This document shows positions 33,919 to 44,970 of a stretch of DNA of 55,876 bases, in pieces. A model generated the notes under the pieces. It was not told the DNA's origin and ran no database searches. It saw only the letters and a program-made list of their open reading frames with translations. Numbering within the stretch: the first letter of the stretch is position 1; each line of letters opens with the position of its first letter. Made by a program: the position numbers and the translations under genes. The DNA is from Chara braunii. Its lineage: Eukaryota > Streptophyta > Charophyceae > Charales > Characeae. The DNA is taken from the NCBI GenBank assembly GCA_003427395.1, contig BFEA01000457.1, forward strand, positions 1,035,029-1,090,904, written 5' to 3'.

Positions 33919-35407
33919 CCCGAAGAGAAAGACAGTTAAGGAGCAATTTCAAGTGCATACATCTATGAGTCGATTCTAGGGAAAGAAGAAGATAATGAAC
34001 CGAACGATTGGTATGCCAGAGTTAGTGCAGCAGCAGTGGCTGCTCATGAGATTGGGGAAAGTTCAGGTTCAAAGGAAGAAGAAGAGAGTGAAAAGAAGGA
34101 GGAAGAGATATTTTTCTTCTTTGAAGAATATGATGAAAATTATCAAGAGATTGGCAGGAAAATGGAAAGGGAGCAGCTTAAAGAGTATTATTGTAAAGAT
34201 TCAAGGAAGAAATTCATACTAAAAAGAGGACATCTCTTTGTGGATGGTAAGGGTGGCCTACCTCCACTAAGAGTGGTCTGTTGTAAATAGAGGCAGTTAG
34301 AGATAATTGCTGGCCTGCATGAAGGGGTCACTGGTGGCCAAAGAGCTGCTGAGGCTACCTACTCCAAGACTGTCAAACTCTACTTCTGGCCTGGCATGAG
34401 AGACATGATTTTTAGATATTGTAAATCATGTATCTTGTGTCAGAAGAGGTCTACCACAAGGATGATTGAGCCCCTATTCCCTACAATCTTGGTAGAGTCG
34501 GGTAGTAAAGTTCATCTGGATCTCATCACTATGCCTCCACGCAAGGGTGGGATGAGATACATACTAAACATAAGAGATAATTTATCTGGATATGTTGAGA
34601 CAAAAGCTCTGAAAAGAAAGACAGCCGAGCAAGTGGCTGATTGGATAGAGGAAGTCTATCTCCTTTATCAGAGAATTTAGCTCAGACAGAGGATCATAAT
34701 TCAGAAATGAAGTTGTCAGAAAAATTACACTCAGATTGGGTGTCAGAATTCGATATGTGACTACTTACCATCCTCAAGCGAATGCTCCTGTGGAAAGAGG
34801 CCACAAAACTCTGAAAGATTCATTGGCCAAGTGGTGTGAAGGGAAACTCAGTAACTAGCCAAAGGTGTTAAGAGCTGCCGTATATGCTGATAATATCACA
34901 GTTAAGAGAATCACTGGTTATGCACCTTTTACACTGTGGTATGGTCGTTATGCTACGCTATCAATTGAGAGTATTGTCAAGACATGGTCAAGTCAAGAAA
35001 GTGACAGAGACTATTCTATTTCAAAACTCCTTCAGATAAGAATGAGGCAGATATTTGAAGTTGATCAGACAATGATGGATGCGGCAGAGAGGATGACATC
35101 CAGCAGACTATCAGATTAAGAAACATGGAACAAGAAAAAATATATAAGAAAAACTAAATTGAAGATTGAAGATGTTGTTCTTCTGTTTGACAGTTCTCTT
35201 GAGACACAATGGACTAAAAGATTGGAGTCCAGATGGCTTGGTCCTTACAGAATCACAGGAGAGGCAGAATGCAAGGTTTATGAGATCTCAGAAATAGATG
35301 GATCCAGGGTTCATGACATAGTATCAGGGTCAAGACTTCGTTAGTTCATCTTCAGAGACCCTGACTTGATCCCTACAGTGACTCCAAAGAGAGGAAAAAG
35401 AAGTTAA
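33919..35407 (+). pseudogene. pol: Integrase with connection region
   Basis: An acidic linker (33995-34160) leads into the integrase zinc-binding region: GLHEGVTGG...YFWPGM...CKSCILCQK. The position expected for the second histidine is Gln (GGQ). The catalytic triad is visible as VHLDLITM (D), SSDRGS (D) and PVERGHKTL (E). After the core, RWLGPYRI marks a GPY/F-type C-terminal module; no chromodomain was seen. Interruptions: TAA 33937, TAG 34288, a frameshift near 34675, TAA 34697, TAG 34856, TAA 35117 and TAG 35342; the frame finally ends at TAA 35405. Its position after RNase H defines Ty3/gypsy order. Confidence 0.88.
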
Positions 35408-35524
35408 CCATCCAAGTAAGAGAACGGTCATAGAGGAGTGAGAAACAGTATAGTAAGACACTGAGACAGTGAGGCTCAGTTATCAGCAACAAATGATCAT
35501 TCTTGCATAGTCAATTCAACATTT

Positions 35525-35588
35525 CAGTTTCAGTATTTCAGTTTCAGTACTTCAGTTTCAGCATCTCAGTTTCAATATTCCAGTTTTT
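35525..35588 (+). repeat. 14-bp tandem repeat, 4.5 units
   Basis: CAGTTTCAGTATTT and close variants repeated in phase. Confidence 0.9.
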
Positions 35589-35644
35589 CAGCAAGTCATT
35601 TCATTATCTATTTCAACAAGCAACTAAGTTAATGAGACAATATC

Positions 35645-35771
35645 TTTGATGCAGCGCTGCAGTCGCTCCATGAGTTTCAAATCCTAAGAGTGGGGAGTAA
35701 CTGTGAGTACAGTTCTGGGAGCATTGACACAGTGTGAAGATCTGAGAAACTCATGGTTGTGGCACATCAAA
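35645..35771 (+). other. Long two-stem hairpin downstream of pol
   Basis: TTTGATG (35645-35651) pairs with CATCAAA (35765-35771), and CATGAGTTTC (35669-35678) pairs with GAAACTCATG (35746-35755). Both are perfect and nested. Lies about 240 nt after the pol stop; an RNA structure is likely, role unknown. Confidence 0.75.
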
Positions 35772-36041
35772 TGATATAAGCAATATTATTTTTATCACAA
35801 AGAGAAAGCATGATGGGCATAAAGAAGTTAAGTTCTGTGTGATTAAAAGTTATCAGCAGAAGAATTTCGTGTCTCTGACTAAGTTGTCCATTCAAGAGAT
35901 TCAGATGAAATCAAGCATTAAGAAGTTTAGCTTTACTTGACTGAGAGTGGTCAGTAGAGGGACTTCGTGCTTTTTGGCTAAGGGTCTGTCTTCATTCAAA
36001 TGAGAGAAGGAACCTCTCTGAGATCAAAGTTTCAGTATTTC

Positions 36042-36215
36042 CTTGAGACTGACGGGACGTCTCTTGGAAAATAAATCCCAGCTCAGGGAAGGGACCTCTC
36101 TGGGGCTAGCACTAAGTTCTTTGCTTGAGGCTGAAGGGAGGTCTCTTGCGAACTCTTAGTGTTGGCTAGCATGTTATTGTTTAGTCCCTCTTGAGACTAA
36201 AGGGACGTCTTTTGA
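36042..36215 (+). repeat. Three copies of a 26-bp GAGAC...GTCTC box
   Basis: CTTGAGACTGACGGGACGTC at 36042, CTTGAGGCTGAAGGGAGGTC at 36124 and CTTGAGACTAAAGGGACGTC at 36190, each followed by TCTTG or a variant. Each copy can form a small stem. Confidence 0.75.
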
Positions 36216-37094
36216 GAAATGTTTGTCCTGTTATGGGGCGAGGGCAGTCTGCTTGTGGGGTTATGATATGCTTGCCTGACTGTATGTGCCTGGTGTTTTC
36301 TTCTCTAACCTAAGGACGCGTTGATTGTCGGGGCCAGCCAGAGCCTTACCGCAATACGTTGCAATCTAGTGGGGTCAGCAGGTCCCCGACGCGAGTGTCG
36401 AATTCCGTAGTCAGCTGAAGCTAAGACTCTGGGAGTCTGGCCTATGAGGCTGAGAGGGATCAGCTGGAACCCTACCGCAGTCAGAGGATGCAATCCAGTG
36501 AGGTTAGCCAGAGATTGGAACTGTGGTTAGACCGGATCCCACGTTCAAAAATCGGAGCGGGGTAGCCGCCCTTGGCCAAAAACTGGTAGGTGAGCCGGTC
36601 CCTGATCGCAGTGGTCAAATCCGGATTCGGGACAGTCAGACTGACAGGACGTCTACTGTCATAGGTTGACCAGACCCGCAAGAGTCTGGGTGTCCTGGCG
36701 AGAGTGCCAAAGGGCTGTCATACTCGAATAGTGGGTATGGTTGGTCCTGACTTAGAGGCAGGTCAAAGGGGTTGTCAAGACAGATGGTCTGACTAGTCCT
36801 TGTCTGAGGCGGGCCGAATGGGGTATGTCGGGCTGGCGGGACGTCTGACATTCCTGGGCAGTGGTGGGCCGAAACCAAGGCAATCAATAAATCCTGGGTA
36901 CGAAGAGTTGTTATGTATTAATTATTATTTATTATTTATTATTTTATTTATGGGTTTTATTTTAATTTATTGATGTTTGATTGTTGGTTGTCTGAGGGTC
37001 TGCTTGCTGGGATATGGTTGTTGTCTTTGGGACTTGCTGGTTTTGCAGGTATCCGAATACTCATCTGAAGTTCCCAGACAAGGGAAAATGAAAA

Positions 37095-37300
37095 GGGTTT
37101 GGTATCCCCTCCCTTTTGTCTGAGAAGTTGAGGAGACGCCTCACTCAGACCAGAGAAAGAAAAGAAGGGTTTGGTATCCCCATCAAGTGCTTGAGAAGCT
37201 GAGAAGACGTCTCACTCAGGCCAGAGAACAGAAAAGAGGGTTTGGTATGCCCTACTTCCAGCATGGCAGGCAGAGTGAGTACCCTCGTTGTTGGGGTCAT
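37095..37300 (+). repeat. 71-72-bp tandem repeat, about 2.7 units
   Basis: GGGTTTGGTATCCC starts units at 37095, 37167 and 37238 (third GGTATGCCC). Units also share GAAGCTGAGAAGACGTCTCA and CTCAGRCCAGAGAA. Confidence 0.85.
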
Positions 37301-37491
37301 CCTTGGCATTTATGCCTGATCAAGAGCTGAGGTAACCTTCGTGTGAAAAGCCAGCGGTTGAACAAGTCAACCATTCAGACAAAATCCTTCTTAAAATTTT
37401 ACTTGGTTCACGAGGAACTTGCGTCCCTGGCCTTAAGGAAGCCAAACTCTTAGGCCTGGGACGCTATAGAATGGACAGTGAACTGGAAATC

Positions 37492-37980
37492 TTATGAGCG
37501 GAAATCAGACTCAGAAAGCAGAGAAGAAGTCGCGCTTATACAGGACATAAAAGACAACCATGAGTTCAAGCTGGAAAAGAAAGAGAAGGAAGAAGATGCT
37601 ATAAGAATGCAGTGATTAGGGTGATGTGGAGACGAGATAGCACACGGGATAGAGGAAGGTGGAGCAGGCACTATGACCTTGCTTACAGCTGGAGTAGAAG
37701 GAGCTATGGGGATATAAGGAGGAGAAGAGGCGCTAGGCATACCATATCGCGCATCAAATTTCTTGCGAAGGAACTCCATCCTCTCTGGGGATGAAGTTCT
37801 CTCGTACCACCCTCCTAACGGGTAGCGAGGGTGTGGCCTTAAACGGCCATAGCCTCGCGGCTCCTCCTCTTCCTCCTCCTTTGAGCTATAATCCTGTCGT
37901 GCCCTAGCTGACGGTTCTTCCTTTGCTTTCCCTCCTCTTCCTCCCCTTCCTCTACCCTGGCCACGACGTGTCTCAGGCAT
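37492..37980 (-). CDS. Antisense ORF between integrase and 3' LTR (163 aa)
   Basis: Minus-strand frame starting at the ATG at 37980 (MPETRRGQGRGRGGRGGK). An RGG/RG-rich N terminus is followed by an acidic run, an aromatic proline segment (GRLRPHPRYPLGGWYER), a helix-like MEFLRKKFDARYG and a proline/serine-rich tail. RG-rich stretches typically bind RNA. An antisense ORF in exactly this location is known from plant Tat-lineage Ty3/gypsy elements; whether this one is related cannot be judged by eye. The frame is also open upstream to 38034. Confidence 0.5.
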   Translation of the reverse strand: MPETRRGQGRGRGGRGGKAKEEPSARARQDYSSKEEEEEEPRGYGRLRPHPRYPLGGWYERTSSPERMEFLRKKFDARYGMPSASSPPYIPIAPSTPAVSKVIVPAPPSSIPCAISSPHHPNHCILIASSSFSFFSSLNSWLSFMSCISATSSLLSESDFRS

Positions 37981-38194
37981 GATGCAAAATGAGCGGCCGT
38001 CAAGGGAAAAGAAAAAAGGTAGATGGTATAGCACTAAGGGCTATGACAAGAATGGCGGTGTGAGCGAAGTTCGCAACTTACGGATTAGAAAATTAGGAAG
38101 TAAGGGGCTATTAAAGAGAGAGGATGAAAAAAAAAAAAAATGGTTGTGCGAGATATGTAGAACCACAGTTTAGTACAAAAAGATGAGCAATGAG

Positions 38195-38372
38195 AGGAAA
38201 GATTAACGCAGAGAAAAATAAGACGAGTGCAGAAAAGAGAGACGATCGTAGAAAAGAAAGACGGACGCGGAAAAGGAAAGCGGATATGGGAAAGAAGGTG
38301 AACACTGAGAGAAAGAAGTGGTTAGTGCGGAAAGAGAAGTGAATGCAGAGAAAAGGGAGGGTCAACGCGAAC
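38195..38372 (+). repeat. Degenerate 19-20-bp purine-rich minisatellite
   Basis: Units of the form AGACGATCGTAGAAAAGAA recur about eight times with drift (AGACGAGTGCAGAAAAGAG, AGACGGACGCGGAAAAGGA). It sits before the G-rich tract of the 3' LTR. Confidence 0.7.
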
Positions 38373-38529
38373 GTTGAAGGAGAGAATGGGCGCTGAAGGT
38401 AAGACAGAAAGCTAGCTGTGCTGCACCGCAGTGCCGGTATCATAGCGAGCAGCTAATAGGAAAGAATGAGAATGCTGCTTGCTCGTACTAGTCTTATACT
38501 GGAAGTGCGCTGCGTTTTTGACCCAACAG

Positions 38530-38555
38530 GGACGCAGGGTGGGGGTTTGGTACTA
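38530..38555 (+). promoter_or_regulatory. Candidate polypurine tract
   Basis: GACGCAGGGTGGGGGTTTGG precedes the 3' LTR by a few bases. It is G-rich but interrupted by pyrimidines, so it is only a fair plus-strand primer candidate. The position is right. Confidence 0.4.
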
Positions 38556-39122
38556 TGTCGGAGGGCGCGGTATCCCAGCCCTCCTTTGTGTACCAAGTTA
38601 CTGCTTGGTACCAGTCCTTGCTCTGACGCTCTGGCCTATAGATGCATCTAGGACCCTGCAGTTCCTGATATCAGGCTATACCTCGGCGCGAAACAGTCCC
38701 GGTGACGTTGCCCTCAACAAAAGGGGTGTGCCACAGGACTTCCATTGGTCCACGCAGGCTCGGCGCCCTGCTGTACAGCAGAGCACAACCGGCCTGTGAC
38801 CGTGGTAGCCGCCGGGTTCGCCCTAGGACGCGGAGGTGAAAAGACCGGCTCAGCCTTTTCTACTGCGCACCAAATGCCCTCTAGCCGGGTTATGGGTTAG
38901 GTGCACTAGGCGGAAGTCGCTGTCAGAAGAGAAAAGAAAAGAAAGAAAGAAAAAAAAAATAATAAAAACGTCGAGTGTGAGTTTGTTATAGTTCGGGGAA
39001 AATCCAGTTGCTCTGGACCACTGACTTTACGATTTTCCCTTCTTCCATTTTTGTTTTTACGACTATCATTATTATTATTATTATTATTATTGCTTAACTT
39101 TCCTATATTTGATTTTCTACCT

Positions 39123-39168
39123 GTTGGCCTGTCCTTTCGCGGGAGGCCAACGGTTCGAATTTCGAACC
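39123..39168. promoter_or_regulatory. Two abutting hairpins in U3 (3' LTR copy)
   Basis: GTTGGCCT/AGGCCAAC and GGTTCGAA-T-TTCGAACC, identical to those in the 5' LTR. Confidence 0.65.
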
Positions 39169-39633
39169 ATGTATCCATGGCCTAAGTAGGCCGACCCCAC
39201 GTATACAGTCTGTGGGTGAGCTTCGATCCGGCATTGCGCGGCAGGACCTCAAAACGAGGGCGACCCGCGGCCGCATTGGTAGGAAGCTTATCACCCCTGA
39301 ATGGGGTCAACCCTCCTTGCCATCGCAAGCGGGTACCCGATAGTGGCAGGCTGGAGGTCTATTTTAAAAGGGAAAGCAGGGTCGTTGGTATCCTATGATG
39401 GGATCTCTATCTTTTTTTCCTCCTTTTATTCGGACTTCTGTCATTTTGCACTGTCTAGGGACCGGCGTGGCGGCGGTTCGGGTGCTCTGACTGTGCACGG
39501 GTGGTTGCAGTTTCCCGCCGGTTTTTGTTCAAGATTTATTTAAATTTCGTGTTACTTTATTAAATCCTCAAATTCAAGTCACTATCAGAAAAGTCTTCTT
39601 TTAGTACACTGGGGTCGCTCTCACCCGGAGCTC

Positions 39634-39640
39634 TATAAAA
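39634..39640 (+). promoter_or_regulatory. LTR TATA box (3' LTR copy)
   Basis: TATAAAA in GAGCTCTATAAAACGGG, same context as in the 5' LTR. Confidence 0.75.
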
Positions 39641-39822
39641 CGGGTTGTCTCTGGGTCGTGAAGGAAGAAGTGCGTGAGGGGAACGTTATCCCTTATCGAG
39701 TGTGAGTAATGGCATCGCGCTGAGGTCTTAATTCCTGGAGCCCGGGACTCAGCTTGGCTAGGTGCTGCGAGCAGGGATAGTCCGGACTGAGCATTGACAC
39801 TGAACATTGGGAGAGAGTGGCT

Positions 39823-40344
39823 ATGGCACTACACGGCTATAGGCCTGGGTGTTGGCGGCACACAGTGTGCTGGGTTCGAGTGTCGGGGGAAGGCCCTCAG
39901 ATTACGACGACCTTGAACTATGATGGGGGAGAGGTAGTCCGACTGAAGGTCTGCATAGAAGGTGGGAGAGAGGAGGAGATGAGAGGTGATTAGAGGCTGC
40001 AGGCTGCCATTTCCGAGGCACGCGACAGGGCGGAGCAGAGATGCAGACGAGATGGGGTGACCATGGGCTTGAGGGTGACGGTCATCTATCATGAGACCGA
40101 GTCATCCACGGGGACTGAGACGAGGGAGGAACAGCACAACGAGAGAGACTCAGGCGGGGAGAGTGAAATGAGCGAGGCGGACCGAGAAACGGACCTCAGG
40201 TCCTGGAACAGACCCGAGGAGATCCAAAAGCACCATCGAGCGGCGGAGCCGGTGGAAAAGGGACCTGAGGCCAGCTCTCGACAACTCATGTCCAGAGGCC
40301 GCGGAACAAAAAAACAGCAGAACAAGGGGAAAGGACGTGTGTGA
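39823..40344 (+). pseudogene. LTR-encoded ORF a, 3' copy with one TAG
   Basis: Begins with a real ATG (ACG in the 5' LTR) and reads 173 codons with a single TAG at 39991-39993, where the 5' LTR has CAG. Amino-acid differences from the 5' copy are few and the C-terminal KKQQNKGKGRV is identical. The ancestral frame probably started at this ATG. Confidence 0.55.
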
Positions 40345-41404
40345 GGCAGCGGTACGAGGGGTGAGCGTATTCGTCATTCAAAAACGGGGTACGAGCTACG
40401 GGGCGGTAACAAGCGTACGCGTGGCACAACCGAAGTGTGAGTGAGAGGGAGAGAAGCGGTTGACGTCAAAGCTAGCGGGTAGTGCACGGGAACAGTTTGT
40501 GAGCCTACTGCGCTCATCAGAGGGGGGAACAGGACGAATCTCGAAACGGAGGCAAATGCGGTAGGACGGGGACATGCTTGGGGGACTTGTCTGACAAGTG
40601 GCGCGCCCTGGGAACAGCAAGAGGGTAGTCCACTAGAGATGTGTGGGTGAGAGCGGGCAGCACGCTCAATGCACGCGTGGTAGTCTGATAGAACGAAGAG
40701 GGGTTAGTGGGAAAGAAGAGAAGAGGCGAGAGCGGAACGCGTGAGTAGGTGGAAGATGATGACGTCAATTGAACTGCAGTATGTGACGAGCCTGAGAAAC
40801 GACCGTAACTAGCGGCGTACGAGTGTAAGTGACGTGAGACAGACAGTAGGGTCGTGAGAGGTGATTGAGAGGTCAACGTAGCTCGCCTCTTGGGCAACGG
40901 GGCTCAGGGTGTTTTGCCATTTCTGCGCGTGGTCAAGACAACTCTCGGGGAAACGTTTTCGGAGGCGATTATCATGGGAAATTTCTAAGAACCTCTAATG
41001 GGTGCCGAGACAGTTGCTTAGCCGCTTGATCCGTCGCTCACTGATTAAAGGAGGTCGCTCAACATCAAACACCTACTCTTCTTCCTTGGTGCATGTGAGC
41101 GGGACGCGTGAGTGGAAATAGCGCTGGTGACTTCAACAGCGCCTCTGCACTCCTGTGCAATGAGGGAGTCCCGTTTTTTTTTTCTTCTTGAAGACAACTC
41201 TGTTCACCACCTGTCACGCTGCCTCTGAGGTATCCTGGACTTGTGACTGCCAGAGGCTGCTGATGTACTTCATCGTGGTTGCTCTGGTCGAAATTCTCAG
41301 ATTGACCATTATGAGAATACTCCTTTTGACTTTATCAGTTTTCGGTTCTTGTTTCTGACTTTTATTTTAGTTAACTAGGATGATTGATCATTGTTTAGCC
41401 GGTT

Positions 41405-41690
41405 ATGTCTTATCATAACAAGGATCGATCTCACGACAGATTGCGTGAGTGGGTAAACAAGGGAGAGAAACCCCAATCCACAACAATAATTGGAAATGTG
41501 CCTGCCGTGAAAAGAATCCAATGTACGAGCTATTATTCTAAGGGAACTAGCAAGACTGAAGTGGTTGGGTAATTTTTACGCTGGCGCTGTCTATTAGTCA
41601 TACTTCTCTGTGTTGAGAGGTTTGACTGGTCATAGGGCAAAGCTAGAGAATCGAACAACCTCTGTATTCGTGTGCAAACATGCTACGTGA
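41405..41690 (+). pseudogene. LTR-encoded ORF b, broken 3' copy
   Basis: Same ATG and first 55 codons as 22458-22751, then TAT to TAA in GTTGGGTAATTT and an 8-bp deletion (CAGCCTGG-like) shortly after. Confidence 0.6.
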
Positions 41691-41883
41691 CTGCAACTTT
41701 TGACTGCACCGAGTGATGGCGTTGTGTGACTACACTGCGTGATTGTATCATATGATTGCATCGCGTGGTTGCATCGAGTGATCGCATTGCGCAACTGTAT
41801 CATGAGACTGCATCGCTTGATTACTTCGGGTGATTGCACCGCTTGATTGCACCACGTGACCGCATCTTGTGATTGCATCAAGT
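41689..41883 (+). repeat. 13-bp minisatellite, 15 units (3' LTR copy)
   Basis: Same length and phase as 22750-22944; unit count has not changed since insertion. Confidence 0.93.
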
Positions 41884-43261
41884 GCTTGCAAGAGCGCGTG
41901 GGAGCGTAGGTCGTAGACTTGCATGTGCACACCCTATCGAATGGCTACCAAAAGTGATACTAATCCACTCGTGCTCTGAGAAAAGTCGAGTGTGTGACTG
42001 CATAAGCCTACAAGTGCCCGCCCGTACGTGTGTATGTAGACAAATGTTCGATTGAATGTACTTGTTGGCTTGGTGGACCACTGACAGACTTTTGATTGAA
42101 CAGTACAGGTATATCTCCAAGCTCGCCAGACGGGCTTATTCTGCAGATGGAAATGCGAAAATGAATCTCAGGCCTTGCTTTCAAGGTCTTACCCTTCTCT
42201 GAGTAAATGGGAAAAAGAAAATCAGCGCTGAGAAAAATTTACTATATTCTTGCCAAGCTTTTACTTGACGGTGATTGACTGACTATTATCCTATCGATTT
42301 AGTCTGTGGCAATTGGGAGAAGGGAATTACCACAAAAACAGAGTCATTAAGTTCCTCTTTTATGCATCTGTTTTGTTAGACTGCAATACGTGCTCAGAGA
42401 ACTAGTCACTGTGGTGCGAGGGGGGTCCAGACAGACCACCTGGTGGTTTGAGTTCTTAGTTACGGAGTCTGAACTACTCAGTCTATGCAAACAACCAGAT
42501 CATTGTTAGGTACATTTAGTTACTGGTGAGTTATACTTGGTGTCAAGAATGCACAATCTAGTATTTTTTCTGGGGCACTAACTAAACAAGAATTGTGGTT
42601 ATCGTGCAAGGGACCTCGTTTAGTGGAGGGGGAAGGAGCTGCATAATTCCTAATTGGTTGTGCTGCATCGTTGTGAATAGTGCGTGAGCGAGCCTCACAT
42701 TGTGACTCAGTAGTCTGTTCCTGGTTGTGTCGCACGACGAGTTCCCCAAACTGGGCCCTATTGATATAAGCTCAGTTTTGTGATTTTAATTATGCGAATT
42801 TTGTGGACTTAATTATGCAAACCCGGTCTAAGTTATAATAACCAATTTGGGTGAACTCTGACTATAATCGGACATAGTAGACTCGGGTCAGAGGTAAGCA
42901 AACCCAAAATAGACACCACCAGGCCAAAGCAGGTGCAAGCATAATCAATCAGGTTTCTTGAGTGTGTTCTATTGTCATGGACCACGAAAATTAACGGGTT
43001 GTTATTGTTACGTCCCGATCAATAGCGCCAAAAAGGAAGGGGGGGGGGTTGACTGATCTGATCTTTAAGGATTCTTGAAGGGCATCTTGTGCTGAAAAGT
43101 TACACGGACCAGATCGGTCATCGGTTCCTCTTGATTGTGTGTGTCAAGTGTTTTAGTCACAAGGGGAATCCTTGGCTATTCCTGCTTGCAGTCGGCAAGA
43201 CAGCGGCGGACTTCTTACCCTTGTGCTCAAGCACTGAAGGGTTCTAGTAGAAGGGCTGAGA

Positions 43262-43498
43262 ATGGAAAAAAAAAATAAAAATAAAAAAAAATGCACTAGA
43301 TCTGGAGAGAAAAACATTCAGAGAGTATTCGAACAAGACACTCAGACAACAGAATTCGGACCCGGATTATTTGGACTCAGACTCGGACAACCGGAATTAA
43401 ACCCAGATAGTCAGGAACTGGTTGAGATTGGTACTCAGACCCGGCGCTCGGACACGGCTTCACTGGTAACAGTGCTTGGAAACAACAGCGAGGGATAG
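43262..43498 (+). CDS. LTR-encoded Q/T-rich ORF (78 aa)
   Basis: ATG followed by a lysine/asparagine-rich start encoded by A tracts, then GEKNIQRVFEQDTQTTEFGP and an end identical to the 5' copy (SLVTVLGNNSEG). No domain recognised; low complexity. Confidence 0.35.
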   Translation: MEKKNKNKKKCTRSGEKNIQRVFEQDTQTTEFGPGLFGLRLGQPELNPDSQELVEIGTQTRRSDTASLVTVLGNNSEG

Positions 43499-43643
43499 TA
43501 ATCAGAGACAACAATTCATACAGTGAGCAAACAGTGGCCAGACAACTATCAAACGCCGTCCTGTTGGCGTCTAGATTATCTCGTGCTTGAGAGTGACGAT
43601 CGAGGCATACTGCTGCATGATCTGACATAAGAGAAAGGGGGAC

Positions 43644-43889
43644 ATGAAGGGTGACGAGATCTTAGTAGTAAAGAACACTCCAATTAGAGAAAAGCAAGAG
43701 GGATGGGAGATAGGAACCTGCCTAGATATGAAATTTAATAGAAAAATTCAAAGTGAGTATGCTGTCCAAAGGGTGAAGAGTGAGAAGTATATCGAATATG
43801 TGATCTATTTCTATGGGAGATATGGCAGGGTACACAACATCGGCTCGTCGCTAGAGACTATGAAAAAGGCCAAGGCGAAGCTCTCGTGA
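43644..43889 (+). CDS. LTR-encoded ORF c (81 aa), 3' copy
   Basis: Intact partner of 24897-25142 with the same start MKGDEILVVKNT and the YIEYVIYFYGRYGRV segment. Both copies remain open although most pol frames are broken; short length may explain this, so selection is not proven. Confidence 0.6.
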   Translation: MKGDEILVVKNTPIREKQEGWEIGTCLDMKFNRKIQSEYAVQRVKSEKYIEYVIYFYGRYGRVHNIGSSLETMKKAKAKLS

Positions 43890-43995
43890 GCTAGGACGCC
43901 CTGTTTGGCATTGTGTCCTGAGCAGTTTCAACGCTCAGAGCTGCGTTAAAACTCAGGACTGCGCTCAGAACAGTTCTCAATGTTCAGATGGTACT

Positions 43996-44259
43996 TGGAA
44001 CTGTGCTCAGAACTGTACCCTGAGTTACACTCAGGATTGTACTCTGAACTGTATTCAGAATTGTACTCAGAGTTGCACGCAGAACTGTACCTGGAACCAT
44101 ACTTGGAACTATGCTTGGAATCGTGCTCGGAATTATACTCGGATTTGTACTAGGGAAAGTACTCAAACTGTACTTGAGACTGTACTCAGTGGGGTTCTCG
44201 AGACGATACTCGGGACTACGTTCAGAACAAGTATTTAGAGCGGTGCTCAGAACGACAAT
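43996..44259 (+). repeat. 12-bp minisatellite (3' LTR copy)
   Basis: Thirteen clear units at 43996-44151, then diverged units in the same phase, matching the 5' LTR. Confidence 0.9.
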
Positions 44260-44718
44260 TAACTGTGGATTTCGTCACTGTCCAATCTGTGCATAATCGG
44301 TAAGCAGTAAACTCAAACCGCAATAGATTTTTATAAGCAGTTTTCAGAACCAACATTCAGATCCAACATTCGGACTCAACATTCAGACTCAGTCTTCAGA
44401 AGCAACACTTGAGGAACAATATTCAGAAAACAGCAAGTGATCGGTTTCTGGAACAGTAAGCCGTCAGCCTCCGGAGTAACAATCAATCGATTTTCAGGGC
44501 AGTAGCTTCTGTTTCCTGACCAACCGCTACTAAGCTTACTGGTCAGCGATTGTTCAGACCCCTAATCAGCATCAAGACGCAACACTCAGAAAACAACAGC
44601 TAGTTGTCAGCAACCAACTTTCAGCAGAATTAACTCAATACCCTTTTCATACCCGAATCTTTCAAAAGTCACTCGTCTCAAGTTGGGAGGACCGATATAT
44701 AGAGAATTCAATGATGAT

Positions 44719-44970
44719 ATGGAAGGCAACAACACGATTAGATTCTCGTGCTCGCTGTATCAGACTACTGCAGACACCTGGAGGGAGAGTGCAGTTGATG
44801 AGTACAGTCAGCAGACTACTATGATGATGGAACATGCATTGACCCTTGTGAGAAATCATACAAAAATAGAGTACACATACTACCTGCATGACAAGAACGG
44901 CAGACTATGTGCCACCATAACTTCTGTGGGTACTATTGAGGAAGCGAGAAGGACTGTTGGCAGCCATTAG
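44719..44970 (+). CDS. LTR-encoded ORF d (83 aa), I-E-Y family
   Basis: ATG-initiated frame beginning MEGNNTIRFSCSLYQTTADT. The C-terminal half KIEYTYYLHDKNGRLCATIT plus EEARRTV matches the strand-turn-strand-helix plan of ORF c and leader ORF 4. The 5' copy carries a TAG at codon 31. No signal peptide or membrane segment; probably a small soluble protein. Confidence 0.6.
   Translation: MEGNNTIRFSCSLYQTTADTWRESAVDEYSQQTTMMMEHALTLVRNHTKIEYTYYLHDKNGRLCATITSVGTIEEARRTVGSH

Larger units (their letters stand above)
35408..37491. other. Non-coding region between integrase and antisense ORF, with structured repeats
   Basis: No sense-strand gene. Contents include a 14-bp tandem repeat (35525-35588), a long hairpin (35645-35771), three hairpin-forming GAGAC...GTCTC boxes, GC-rich segments at 36300-36890 with repeated CCGCAGT / CAATCYAGTG phrases, and three tandem 71-72-bp units beginning GGGTTTGGTATCCC (37095, 37167, 37238). 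Confidence 0.6.

Noticed and set aside
29675-35407. Reassigned genetic code (TAG as glutamine)
   Set aside because: Attractive because many in-frame stops are TAG at likely CAG sites, but TGA and TAA stops and frameshifts are also present, and LTR pairs show CAG in one copy and TAG in the other. Decay explains it more simply.
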